Positions 49,079-57,107 of a stretch of 64,000 nucleotides of DNA are shown here, one piece after another (the stretch's first letter is position 1; each line of letters starts with the position of its first letter). The notes beneath the pieces are model-generated. The model saw only the letters and a program-made list of their open reading frames with translations. It did not search any database and was not told the origin of the DNA. A program made the translations under genes and the position numbers. Origin of the DNA: Oleisolibacter albus (GTDB lineage: Bacteria > Pseudomonadota > Alphaproteobacteria > Azospirillales > Azospirillaceae); contig NZ_QGNJ01000003.1 of assembly GCF_003336875.1 (NCBI RefSeq), positions 62,001 to 126,000 of the forward strand. Direction: 5' to 3'.

Positions 49079-49459
49079 ATGATGAAGGTTCTGGTACGGG
49101 TCGTGGTCGGCCTGAATGGCGCGGTCTTTCTGGGGCTTGGCCTGGGGTTTCTTCTTGCTCCGGATCTGCTGGCCCCGGCTTTCCACCTGCAGCCGGTCGG
49201 TGCGGCGGGCCTGAATACAGTACGCGGTGATTTCGGTGCCCTGTTCCTCGGCATGGCTGCGGTCGGGCTGCACGCCGCGGTGAAGGCGGATGGGCGCTTT
49301 CTTCCCCTGGCCGTGGCCGGCCTGTGCCTTGTGCTACTGGGACGCACCATCGGTCTGGTGTTTGATGGTTCGACGACGTCCGGACTCACCGCCATGGCGG
49401 TGGAACTGACCATTGTCGTCAGCTTTGTTGTCGGGCATCGCCTTTTGCGCCCTGCCTGA
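49079..49459 (+). CDS. DUF4345-like small membrane protein
   Basis: The 126-residue protein has four hydrophobic segments (VRVVVGLNGAVFLGLGLGFLL, GDFGALFLGMAAVGLHAAV, PLAVAGLCLVLLGRTIGLVF and LTAMAVELTIVVSFVVG). The pattern GLNTVRGDFGALFLGMA resembles the DUF4345 family. It has no known function. GGGAGG lies 9 bases before the ATG. The 217 bases between it and the preceding GST gene contain no gene I can support. Confidence 0.7.
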   Translation: MMKVLVRVVVGLNGAVFLGLGLGFLLAPDLLAPAFHLQPVGAAGLNTVRGDFGALFLGMAAVGLHAAVKADGRFLPLAVAGLCLVLLGRTIGLVFDGSTTSGLTAMAVELTIVVSFVVGHRLLRPA

Positions 49460-49538
49460 GGCGGGCCAGATCCCACTGGATCAGCCATGGATGGCCCCCC
49501 TGCTGGTCTTCGCCGCCAGGGCCTGATGCCGGACTGAC

Positions 49539-50651
49539 TCAGCGCCACCAGCGGCCCGTCGGTCGTCGGGCGGGCGACGACCGGATCGGCAGGGGCGGCA
49601 GCAGATCGGGTACGCCCTGCCGCCGAGGGGCGCTCAGGCTGCGTTCGACGAGTTCCCGGCCCAGGATGGCGTCGATCTTTGCCCGCCCACCCGGCCCCAG
49701 CCCGCTGAACGCGGCTTTGAGCTGGTCCAGGCAATGGGCACGATAGGGATTGCTCTGCAACGACCAGTCAATTCCAGCGGCGTCACGATAGGTGAATCGG
49801 TTGGCACCGGCCGCGACGGCTGCGTCATTCGCCAGCAGATACGGCAGATAGTCCTGCCTGATCGTAGCGAACAGGGGGTCCAACCCGTCGGGGATTCCTT
49901 CCGGCAGCGGCGCGTTCCGCCAGTCCTGTGGTCGCAGATTCCACAGCCGAGCCACCCATTCCAGCACGGCGGGTGCCTGATCGCGCATCAACCGGGCTGG
50001 GGTCGGGTCGCAGAAAAAATGGCGGAAGAATGGGCCGAAGACGCCGAAATCGGCAACGGTCGGGCGTGCGCCCAGCAGATATGGGCGCTGGCGGAACACG
50101 GTTTCCAGCGCGGCCAGCGTATGCAGATACAGGGCTTCCACTGCGGGTCTCGTTTCCCGTGTCACGCCTTCACCGTTCAGATAGACATGCCGCTGCCGGA
50201 CCCTGAAAGCGAAGGCGCTGAACGGCAACAGCCAGGGTGGGCCGCCCACCAGACTTTCGGCAATCCGTCGCGACAGGAGCCGGGCATCGGTCGCAAAGGC
50301 CCAGCGATAGTACAGTGCCGGTCGCCACAGCCATTCGTCGGCATAATCCTCCAGAAGCAGAGCCAGGAACCGGGCGGTTTCCTCCACCGGCAGGACCGTG
50401 GGAGTGGCATAGTGGCTTTCCAAATAGCGGATCGTCGGTGTCGTGTCGGTCAGCCAGGAACCGTCCGGCATCTCCACCGCGGGCATCTGCAGGATGCCGG
50501 TCACGGTTCCGCATCGCCGCAAATCGGCCAGATCCATCTCACGATGGACCCAGGGGATGCCTGTCGCCCGCAAATAGGCCTGTAGCTTGCCCGTGAAGTA
50601 AGAAAGGTCCAAGCCGTGGACAACAAGGGGCACCGCCTCTGTTCCCGACAC
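49539..50651 (-). CDS. Large GST-like protein with C-terminal extension (paralogue 1)
   Basis: The start is GTG at 50651 behind AGGAGGAAC, giving 370 residues. The N-terminal GST domain reads LVVHGLDLSYFTGKLQAYLRATGIPWVHR, with LQMPAVEMPDGSWLTDTTPTIRYLE as the glutathione-site region. A GST helical domain follows (RPYLLGARPTVADFGVFGPF). About 110 further residues end with FTYRDAAGIDWSLQSNPYRAHCLDQLKAAF, which normal GSTs lack. The protein at 52631-53788 has the same architecture. No catalytic Ser/Cys/Tyr can be assigned with confidence. Confidence 0.75.
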   Translation of the reverse strand: MSGTEAVPLVVHGLDLSYFTGKLQAYLRATGIPWVHREMDLADLRRCGTVTGILQMPAVEMPDGSWLTDTTPTIRYLESHYATPTVLPVEETARFLALLLEDYADEWLWRPALYYRWAFATDARLLSRRIAESLVGGPPWLLPFSAFAFRVRQRHVYLNGEGVTRETRPAVEALYLHTLAALETVFRQRPYLLGARPTVADFGVFGPFFRHFFCDPTPARLMRDQAPAVLEWVARLWNLRPQDWRNAPLPEGIPDGLDPLFATIRQDYLPYLLANDAAVAAGANRFTYRDAAGIDWSLQSNPYRAHCLDQLKAAFSGLGPGGRAKIDAILGRELVERSLSAPRRQGVPDLLPPLPIRSSPARRPTGRWWR

Positions 50652-50713
50652 CCGTTCCTCCTGCCCGGCCCATCATTGCGATAGGGTCTTGACCCGGGCG
50701 ATAAAATGACACT

Positions 50714-50727
50714 TACTGTGCCAATAG
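50714..50727. promoter_or_regulatory. TACTGTGCCAATAG site upstream of the SCP2 gene
   Basis: TACTGTGCCAA repeats the 11-mer of the divergent GST promoter. CCAATAGT also recurs upstream of the TonB receptor gene. It lies 72 bases ahead of the SCP2 start and 63 bases from the divergent GST-like gene, and may be the operator of the TetR regulator encoded 1.2 kb downstream. Confidence 0.4.
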
Positions 50728-50798
50728 TCCAGCGGGTCGCCCGTGGGCCGAAAGATGCAAACAGAATCAAACGGTATGAGCAGAGGGGGACGGGGACG

Positions 50799-51101
50799 AT
50801 GAGCCTCGCTGAGGTCACCGCGACCATGACGGAACGGGTCGCTGCCAAGGGCGCCATCCGTGGCAAGATCGTGAAGTTTGATTTCGGCAGCGATGGGCTG
50901 GTTCGGATCGATGGTGTGGCCACGCCGCCGGTCGTCACCACCGAAGACGGCCCGGCCGACTGCACGGTTGCCGTGTCCCTGGCCGATTTCATCGCGATCG
51001 CAGAGGGGCGGCTGAATTCCCAGATGGCGTTCATGACCGGAAAGCTGAGCGTCTCCGGTGACATGGGCATCGCTTTGCAGCTTGGTCCAATTCTTGGCTG
51101 A
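50799..51101 (+). CDS. SCP2 sterol-binding-domain protein
   Basis: The 100-residue protein consists of a single SCP2 domain: MTERVAAKGAIRGKIVKFDFG, then DGPADCTVAVSLADFIAIAEGRLNSQMAFMTGKLSVSGDMGIALQL, the typical closing motif. Such domains bind lipids, sterols or acyl-CoAs in a hydrophobic tunnel. The start at 50799 follows AGAGGGGGACGGGG. It heads a likely operon SCP2, DJ-1, TetR, GST-like, DUF2855. Its presence hints that the cluster handles a hydrophobic compound. Confidence 0.85.
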   Translation: MSLAEVTATMTERVAAKGAIRGKIVKFDFGSDGLVRIDGVATPPVVTTEDGPADCTVAVSLADFIAIAEGRLNSQMAFMTGKLSVSGDMGIALQLGPILG

Positions 51102-51178
51102 TCACCCGACGGGTGCGACCGGTCGGGGCGTCTATCCGCCCCGCCACGGCTTGCCCTGTCGCCGGGCGGGAGAGATGC

Positions 51179-52015
51179 ATGGAGGTCGTGCTTTTCCTGG
51201 GCGTTGGTCTTGTCCTGTTGGTGGCGGTGGTTCGGTTGGGACTACCGGCGCTGCTCCGGCGCTTTGGCCTTCATCGGCCTTATCGGGGCGAAGCCTATGC
51301 GCTGCCGGGCAAACGGGCCTTGATCATCACCACCAGCCATGACCGGCTGGGGGATACCGGCAAGCCGACAGGGGTGTTCGCGTCAGAGATGACGGTTCCC
51401 TACTATGAATTTCTTGATGCGGGGATGGAGGTCGACATCGCCAGCGTGAAGGGCGGGCACGTGCCTATTGAGGCCGACAGCCTGCGCTGGCCGCTGGCGA
51501 CGGATGCTGACCGGCGGTATCTCGCTGACCCGGCATTCCGTGCCAAGACCGACGCTTCGCATCCCATCACCGAGGTCGATATCGCTGCCTACGATATCGT
51601 GTTCCTGGCTGGGGGATGGGGGGCCGCCTATGATTTGGGCACATCGGAGGTGCTTGGCACCCAGATCTCACGTGCATGGGCCGCGGGCAAGGTGGTGGGC
51701 GGCGTCTGCCACGGGCCGCTCGGTTTGCTGAAGGCGGTCGACACAGACGGCCAGCCGTTGGTCAAGGGCCGCACGCTGACCGCCGTGACGGACCGGCAGA
51801 TCAGCCAACTCGGCATCGTCCATACGCCGATGCACCCGGAGCGCGACCTGCGCGCAGCCGGTTCGGATTTCCGCTCTCGCCGGGCTGTCTTCGACATCTT
51901 CGCCGACCTGACCGTGGAGGATGGCCGGCTGGTCACCGGACAAAATCAGAATGCCGGCGCCGAAACAGCCCATAAGATGATGCGGGCGGCCGGAGGGCGG
52001 CCGCGGCAGTCATGA
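51179..52015 (+). CDS. Membrane-anchored DJ-1/PfpI (Hsp31-like) protein
   Basis: From the ATG at 51179 the protein has 278 residues. An N-terminal helix (VVLFLGVGLVLLVAVVRLGLPALL) is followed by a DJ-1/PfpI domain. LIITTSHDRLGDTGKPTGVFASEM holds the conserved Glu, and GGVCHGPLGLL holds the nucleophilic Cys with the following His. The pattern is that of the Hsp31/glyoxalase III branch, which handles methylglyoxal-like aldehydes or repairs glycation. A membrane anchor is uncommon in this family. It overlaps the TetR gene start by four bases. Confidence 0.82.
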   Translation: MEVVLFLGVGLVLLVAVVRLGLPALLRRFGLHRPYRGEAYALPGKRALIITTSHDRLGDTGKPTGVFASEMTVPYYEFLDAGMEVDIASVKGGHVPIEADSLRWPLATDADRRYLADPAFRAKTDASHPITEVDIAAYDIVFLAGGWGAAYDLGTSEVLGTQISRAWAAGKVVGGVCHGPLGLLKAVDTDGQPLVKGRTLTAVTDRQISQLGIVHTPMHPERDLRAAGSDFRSRRAVFDIFADLTVEDGRLVTGQNQNAGAETAHKMMRAAGGRPRQS

Positions 52016-52641
52016 TGGACAAGAGAATGCAAGTGGGCGCGATCAAGGAGACAGATGGACGCCGGCTCCGCCGGGAGAGCAGCCGGCGGCAGGTGATTGC
52101 GGCCATGCTCGACCTGGTGCGGGAGGGAACCATTCAGCCGCGGGCCGAGGATGTGGCGCTCCGCTCGGGTGTCGGCCTTCGCACCGTGTTCCGTCTCTTC
52201 AACGATATGGAGAGTCTGTACCGCGAGATGATGATCGCACTCCGGGGGCAGATCGAGACGCCGCGTACCGCGCCTCTGACCGAGACTGATCCCCTGCGAC
52301 GGCTGGAGGAACTGGTGCGTCGTCGCGCCGAAATCTTCCAGATCATTGAGCCGTTCCAGCGCTCGGCTCTGGCTCTGCGGCACGGATCGGTCTTCCTCAA
52401 GGAAGACCATGCGCGGCTGTTCGGCATGCTGCGCAAATCCCTGGTGCTCAACATAGCCGGGCCGGACACGTTGGCACCGCCGCTGTTTGAGAGCCTCGAC
52501 GCCATCATGGGGATCGAGTTCTGGCTGCGGCTGCGCGATGACCAGGGCTTGTCCCCGGAGCAGACAACCACAGCCATCCTGGCGGCTGCCCGCGCGATCC
52601 TGGCGGCCGGTGGTTGGCCGAGGGGGCAAGATGACCGATGA
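52012..52641 (+). CDS. TetR-family regulator of the catabolic cluster (inferred)
   Basis: The 209-residue protein has a TetR N-terminal helix-turn-helix (RRQVIAAMLDLVREGTIQPRAEDVALRSGVGLRTVFRLFNDMESLYREM) and a helical ligand-binding domain. It overlaps the DJ-1 gene before it and the GST-like gene after it (52631), so it is co-transcribed with genes it may control. Candidate operators are the TGCCAA-containing sites at 46676, 48165, 50714 and 57019. Confidence 0.85.
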   Translation: MMDKRMQVGAIKETDGRRLRRESSRRQVIAAMLDLVREGTIQPRAEDVALRSGVGLRTVFRLFNDMESLYREMMIALRGQIETPRTAPLTETDPLRRLEELVRRRAEIFQIIEPFQRSALALRHGSVFLKEDHARLFGMLRKSLVLNIAGPDTLAPPLFESLDAIMGIEFWLRLRDDQGLSPEQTTTAILAAARAILAAGGWPRGQDDR

Positions 52642-53788
52642 GATCATCCTCTATGGAATGTCCGTATCGCTGTACACCGGCAAGGCGCGGAGCTATCTGC
52701 GCAAGCAGCGTCTGCCCTATATTGAGCGGCCGCCGATCGATCCGGGTTTCCAGACCCGTGTGCTGCCCAAGCTGAAGCGCGTCATCGTGCCTGTGGTCGA
52801 GCTGCCGGACGGCAGCCTGTTGCAGGATAGCACGGACATTATTGACGGGCTTGAAGCCCGGCTGCCGATCGCTCTGCCCTGCTATCCGCAGGGGTCGAAG
52901 CAGCGCGTGGCCGCGCTGGCCCTGGAGCTTTTCGGGGATGAAGGGCTTCTTCGGCTCGCCATGCATTACCGGTGGTCGTATCTGGCCGAACAGGAACGGT
53001 TCATCCGGCGGGAATTCGCCGCCTTCATGGCGCCGACCGCCCCCATCGATGAACAGGACCGGCTGGCCGCCCTGCCGATGGGGCAGATGCAGACCTATGT
53101 GCCAAAGCTGGGGATTACGCCGCAGTCGGCGCCGGTCATCGAAGATGCCTTTTTTGAGCTGCTGGACAGGCTGGAGGCACATTTCCTGCGGCATCCCTTT
53201 CTGTTCGGCGGTCGTCCCAGCATTGGCGACTATGGGCTGATCGGGCCGCTCTACGCTCATCTCGGGCGCGATCCCTATCCGGCCGGCATCCTGCGTCGGC
53301 AGGCGCCGCGCACGGCCCGCTGGATCGAGCGCATGAATGCCCCGAATGCTGATATGGCAGAGTATCCCGATGCCACGCCGGATGCCTTTCTGACCGGGGA
53401 TGCCGTACCGGACACCATCCTGCCCCTGATGAACCTCATGGCCCGCGATCATCTGCCGGAGCTGCGGGCGTTGGTCGACTTCGTCGACCGGTGGGTGGTC
53501 GAGACAGGGGTCGTCGAGGGCGATCCGATCTCTCCAAAGCCAGCCCGCCGGGCCATCGGCTCGATCCGCTTCACCTATCGCGGTATCGAGATCGAATCCT
53601 GGGCCGTTCCCTACACGCTGTGGATGCTGCAAAGGGTGACGGATGCGTATTCCGCCCTCACCGTGTCCGACCGAACTGCCGTGCATGCGCTGTTCGAAGC
53701 GGCCGGTCTTGCCGATCTGCTGACGCTGAAGGCCGCCCGCCGGGTCGAACGGCGTGGCCACATCGAAGTCTGGGGCGCTGTCACCTGA
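52631..53788 (+). CDS. Large GST-like protein with C-terminal extension (paralogue 2)
   Basis: The ATG at 52631 lies inside the end of the TetR gene and gives 385 residues. It resembles the protein at 49539-50651: LYGMSVSLYTGKARSYLRKQRLPYIER against LDLSYFTGKLQAYLRATGIPWVHR; shared PDGSxLxDxTxxIxxLE; a shared YRW segment; and a C-terminal FTYRxxxIxxW extension followed by PY. The GST helical domain contains HPFLFGGRPSIGDYGLIGPLYAHLG. The two paralogues stand about 2 kb apart on opposite strands. The function is unknown. Confidence 0.75.
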   Translation: MTDEIILYGMSVSLYTGKARSYLRKQRLPYIERPPIDPGFQTRVLPKLKRVIVPVVELPDGSLLQDSTDIIDGLEARLPIALPCYPQGSKQRVAALALELFGDEGLLRLAMHYRWSYLAEQERFIRREFAAFMAPTAPIDEQDRLAALPMGQMQTYVPKLGITPQSAPVIEDAFFELLDRLEAHFLRHPFLFGGRPSIGDYGLIGPLYAHLGRDPYPAGILRRQAPRTARWIERMNAPNADMAEYPDATPDAFLTGDAVPDTILPLMNLMARDHLPELRALVDFVDRWVVETGVVEGDPISPKPARRAIGSIRFTYRGIEIESWAVPYTLWMLQRVTDAYSALTVSDRTAVHALFEAAGLADLLTLKAARRVERRGHIEVWGAVT

Positions 53789-53812
53789 AAACAAAAACGG
53801 AGGACGCCTGCG

Positions 53813-54886
53813 ATGAGTTTGGATTTCCTGGTCCACCGGACCGAGCCGGCCTTGACCCGTATCATCGAGCGTCCCGCCCTGGAACCCGCCGACGGACAGG
53901 TTGTCGCGCGTGTTGAGAAGTTCGCCTTCACCGCCAACAATATCAGCTACCGGGTGACAGGAGACAGCATCGGCTATTGGAAATTCTTCCCCGTGCCGGA
54001 GGAGGGGTGGGGCCGTATACCGGCCTTCGGCTTCGCGACAGTGGAACGCTCGCGCTCCGCTGCGCTGAAGGAGGGTACGCGGTTCTTCGGCTATTTCACC
54101 ACCTCAAGCCATCTGGTGATGGAACCGGAACACGTCTCCGAGGCGAATTTCATCGACCATATGCCGCACCGGCGCGATCTGCACGCGGTCTACAACAGTT
54201 ACAGCTTCCTGGGTGCTGATCCTGCCTATCACCCTGATTTCGAGGACATGCAGGCACTGCTTCGGCCGCAATACACGACGTCCTTCCTGATCGACCATTT
54301 TGTCGTTTCCAGCCTGTTTTTTGGTGCCCGCCAGGTTCTGGTCCTCAGCGCATCGTCCAAGACCGCGATCGGCTTCGCCTACGCGCAGTGGCTGCGCGGT
54401 GAAGGCAGGCCGGACCTGATCGGTGTGACATCACCCGGCAATCTCGACTTCGTCCGCCGGCTCGGCTGTTATGACCGCTCGGTTTCCTATGATGCCCTGA
54501 CCGAACTCGATCCAGGCGTGCCGACCCTGATCGTGGATTTTGCCGGCGACGGCCAGGTGGTGGCGACGCTGCATCGTCATTTCGCCGACAACATCCGGTA
54601 CAATTGTGCCGTCGGGAAATCGCATTGGGCGGCCGCGCCGGTGGATCTGCCGGGCCGCAAGCCGAAATTCTTCTTTGCCCCGAACCATGCCATGCAGCTG
54701 ATCGGCGAAATCGGTGCCAATGAATTCTGGCGCCGGCTTAACGCAGGTTGGTCTCGTCTCCGCGTCGATGCCGCCAGATGGATCATGGTGGAGACGGGCC
54801 GTGGGCCAGGGGACTTGTCCGAACTCTATGCCCGCCTGCTGGCTGGCACGGTGCCCCCGGATCGCGGCCACATGATCAGACTGTAA
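53813..54886 (+). CDS. DUF2855 family protein
   Basis: This 357-residue protein has a start resembling an MDR-type barrel (VVARVEKFAFTANNISYRVTGD, GWGRIPAFGFATVERS). A central Rossmann-like motif ARQVLVLSASSKTAIGFAYAQWL and TLIVDFAGDGQVVATLHRHF follow. It matches DUF2855, a group distantly related to medium-chain dehydrogenases with no assigned reaction that I know of. The absence of the catalytic zinc Cys/His pattern suggests a zinc-independent oxidoreductase or a non-enzyme. It lies 24 bases after the GST-like gene. Confidence 0.8.
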   Translation: MSLDFLVHRTEPALTRIIERPALEPADGQVVARVEKFAFTANNISYRVTGDSIGYWKFFPVPEEGWGRIPAFGFATVERSRSAALKEGTRFFGYFTTSSHLVMEPEHVSEANFIDHMPHRRDLHAVYNSYSFLGADPAYHPDFEDMQALLRPQYTTSFLIDHFVVSSLFFGARQVLVLSASSKTAIGFAYAQWLRGEGRPDLIGVTSPGNLDFVRRLGCYDRSVSYDALTELDPGVPTLIVDFAGDGQVVATLHRHFADNIRYNCAVGKSHWAAAPVDLPGRKPKFFFAPNHAMQLIGEIGANEFWRRLNAGWSRLRVDAARWIMVETGRGPGDLSELYARLLAGTVPPDRGHMIRL

Positions 54887-55297
54887 CGAGCACAACAAAG
54901 GACCCCGTCCGGCATAGGAGACAGTGGCTGGGCGGCAATGGGCGGCGCGGCGGCACCGGGAGGAACCTGGGCCTGTGACAGCGCCGCTCCCGGGGGGGAG
55001 GCGACGAATGGGCGACATGGCACTGCCGCTGCCGGCATGGCTGGCACGGAGCCAAGCCGCGGTCACGCCGTTGGAAACGGCGTCCGGCGCTAAGTTCAAA
55101 CTGAACCGAGGGGCCGTCGGCCTCGGCCAGCGGCACGGCCCTGCGCGGGCTGATGGCGCCACCGCGGCCTCTTGCGCTTTCACGCAGCCATCCCTGCTCC
55201 GCCACCACTGTCCACTGCCGTGCAATGGCGCCGTCACGACGCCAAAGCCCGACCTTCGTCCGCGTTTTGCCATCGTCCTCAGCATCGGAGCGTCCGC
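54887..55297. other. Gene-free region ahead of the sulfatase
   Basis: About 410 bases with no supported gene on either strand. Short open frames here lack ribosome-binding sites and recognisable sequence. It should contain the sulfatase promoter, but I could not place one. No terminator hairpin with a T tract is visible after the DUF2855 gene. Confidence 0.5.
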
Positions 55298-56953
55298 ATG
55301 AGACTGTTGCGCACCATCGTGATCACCGTTGCCGGCCTGGTGATTTTCCTCGGAGGCGGGATCTGGCTGGCCCAGGATTACATCATCCTGCATATCGTCG
55401 GCTGGCTGGCTCCCGCTGTTGCACCAAACCGTGAAGTCGCCTTCGCGGCAGGTCCCGCAGCACCGGACCTGCCGCCGCAGCAGCGCAAGCCCAACATCAT
55501 CGTCATTCTGGCCGACGATCTGGGCTTCAACGACCTGACCCTGAACGGCGGTGTTGCCGGTGGAACGGTACCGACGCCGAATATCGACAGCCTTGCCCGG
55601 GACGGTGCCCGATTTGCCAATGGATATGCGGGCAGTGCCACCTGCGCACCATCGCGGGCATCGTTGATGACCGGTCGCTATCCCAGCCGGTTCGGCTTCG
55701 AGTTCACCCCGACCGCGCCCGAATTCATGAAGGTGATTGCCCGCTTCAAGCAGCAACCCGGCATGCCGCCGGTGCGCTTCCATAACGAGAATCTGGCCGA
55801 CATGCCGTCGCGTGAGGTGCTTGGCTTGCCGCGCAGCGAGACAACACTGGCCGAACTGCTGAAGCCGGCCGGGTATCGCACGATTCATATCGGCAAGTGG
55901 CACCTTGGCGAGGCGGACGGCCTGCGGCCGGAGGACCGGGGTTTCGATGAAAGTCTCGGCTTTCTGTTCGGTGCGGCCATGTTTCTGCCCGAGGAGGACC
56001 CCAGCGCTGTCAACGCCAAGCAGGCGTTTGACCCCATCGACAAATTCCTCTGGGCCAATCTGCCTTACGCGGTGCGATACAACGGGTCGAAGCCGTTTGC
56101 GCCGAAGGGCTACATGACGGATTACCTGACCGAAGCGGCGGTCAAGGCCATCGATGCCAACACAAACCGGCCCTTTGCCCTGTATCTGGCCTATAACGCG
56201 CCGCATACGCCGTTGCAGGCGTTGAAGTCCGACTACGATGCCCTGGCGCATATCGAGGATCATCGGTTGCGGGTGTATGCCGCCATGATCCGGGCGCTCG
56301 ATCGCGGTGTCGGCCAGATATTGCAGGCTCTGAAGGAACGGGGGCTCGATGACAATACGCTGGTCTTCTTCAGCAGTGACAATGGGGGAGCCCATTACAT
56401 CGGCCTGCCCGACATCAATCTGCCCTATCGCGGCTGGAAGGCGACGCTGTACGAAGGGGGCACGCATGTCCCGTTTCTGCTCAAGTGGCCCCGGGCGATC
56501 CCGGCAGGGACGGTCATCGATCGGCCGGTCTCCCATACCGATATTTTCAGCACTGCGGCGGCAGCGGCCGGGGTGACATTGCCGACGGGGCGGGTCTTTG
56601 ACGGGCTTGACCTCGTCAGTCTCATCAATGCCCCCGGCCTTATCCCGGAACGGCCGATCTTCTGGCAGACGGCGGGATACCGCGCCGTCCGGACGGAGGT
56701 CTGGAAACTGCAGGTGATGACCGATCCATCACGCAGCCTGCTGTTCAACATGAAGGCGGACCCAACGGAACGGGCCGATGTGGCGGCAACCAATCCCGAT
56801 GTTGTGCGGGAGTTGACGTCTCTGCTCGATGCCTTCAAGCGTGCTCAGGCAAAGCCCCTCTGGCCGATGCTGCTGGAAGCGCCTGTCGCCATCGACCGGC
56901 CGCTCAACACGCCAGCCAAGCCCGGCGAGGAGATCATCTACTACGCCAACTGA
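55298..56953 (+). CDS. Type I (formylglycine) sulfatase, membrane-anchored
   Basis: The ATG at 55298 (CGGAG upstream) gives 551 residues. An N-terminal helix (TIVITVAGLVIFLGGGIWLA) is a signal anchor. The alkaline-phosphatase-superfamily core follows: metal site NIIVILADDLGFND, then the sulfatase signature CAPSRASLMTGRYPSR whose Cys becomes formylglycine. Further motifs are GKWHLG, YNAPHTP and the metal-binding FSSDNGG. It should hydrolyse an organic sulfate ester in the periplasm. The maturase is probably the FGE at 45671-46639. The TonB receptor gene follows after about 150 bases, a usual pairing for import of large substrates. Confidence 0.92.
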   Translation: MRLLRTIVITVAGLVIFLGGGIWLAQDYIILHIVGWLAPAVAPNREVAFAAGPAAPDLPPQQRKPNIIVILADDLGFNDLTLNGGVAGGTVPTPNIDSLARDGARFANGYAGSATCAPSRASLMTGRYPSRFGFEFTPTAPEFMKVIARFKQQPGMPPVRFHNENLADMPSREVLGLPRSETTLAELLKPAGYRTIHIGKWHLGEADGLRPEDRGFDESLGFLFGAAMFLPEEDPSAVNAKQAFDPIDKFLWANLPYAVRYNGSKPFAPKGYMTDYLTEAAVKAIDANTNRPFALYLAYNAPHTPLQALKSDYDALAHIEDHRLRVYAAMIRALDRGVGQILQALKERGLDDNTLVFFSSDNGGAHYIGLPDINLPYRGWKATLYEGGTHVPFLLKWPRAIPAGTVIDRPVSHTDIFSTAAAAAGVTLPTGRVFDGLDLVSLINAPGLIPERPIFWQTAGYRAVRTEVWKLQVMTDPSRSLLFNMKADPTERADVAATNPDVVRELTSLLDAFKRAQAKPLWPMLLEAPVAIDRPLNTPAKPGEEIIYYAN

Positions 56954-57018
56954 CGGCGGTAGCGGCAGCCTGCTGTCGGCTCGGGAAGCCGGTCGGGTGC
57001 AGTTTCCGTCATTGCCCA

Positions 57019-57053
57019 TGCCAATAGTTCTGGTACCATCGAAAAAATTGGCA
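57019..57053. promoter_or_regulatory. Inverted TGCCAA...TTGGCA pair upstream of the TonB receptor
   Basis: TGCCAA (57019-57024) and TTGGCA (57048-57053) face each other across 23 nt, 55 bases before the receptor ATG. The first copy continues TAGT, as at 50719. Confidence 0.4.
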
Positions 57054-57107
57054 GAACAACTGCCACAAGCCAGACCGATAGAGATCTGGCAGATCAGGGG
57101 GGAAACA

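Noticed and set aside
54748-55297. Short plus-strand open frames between DUF2855 and the sulfatase
   Set aside because: They lack ribosome-binding sites and any recognisable sequence; treated as non-coding.
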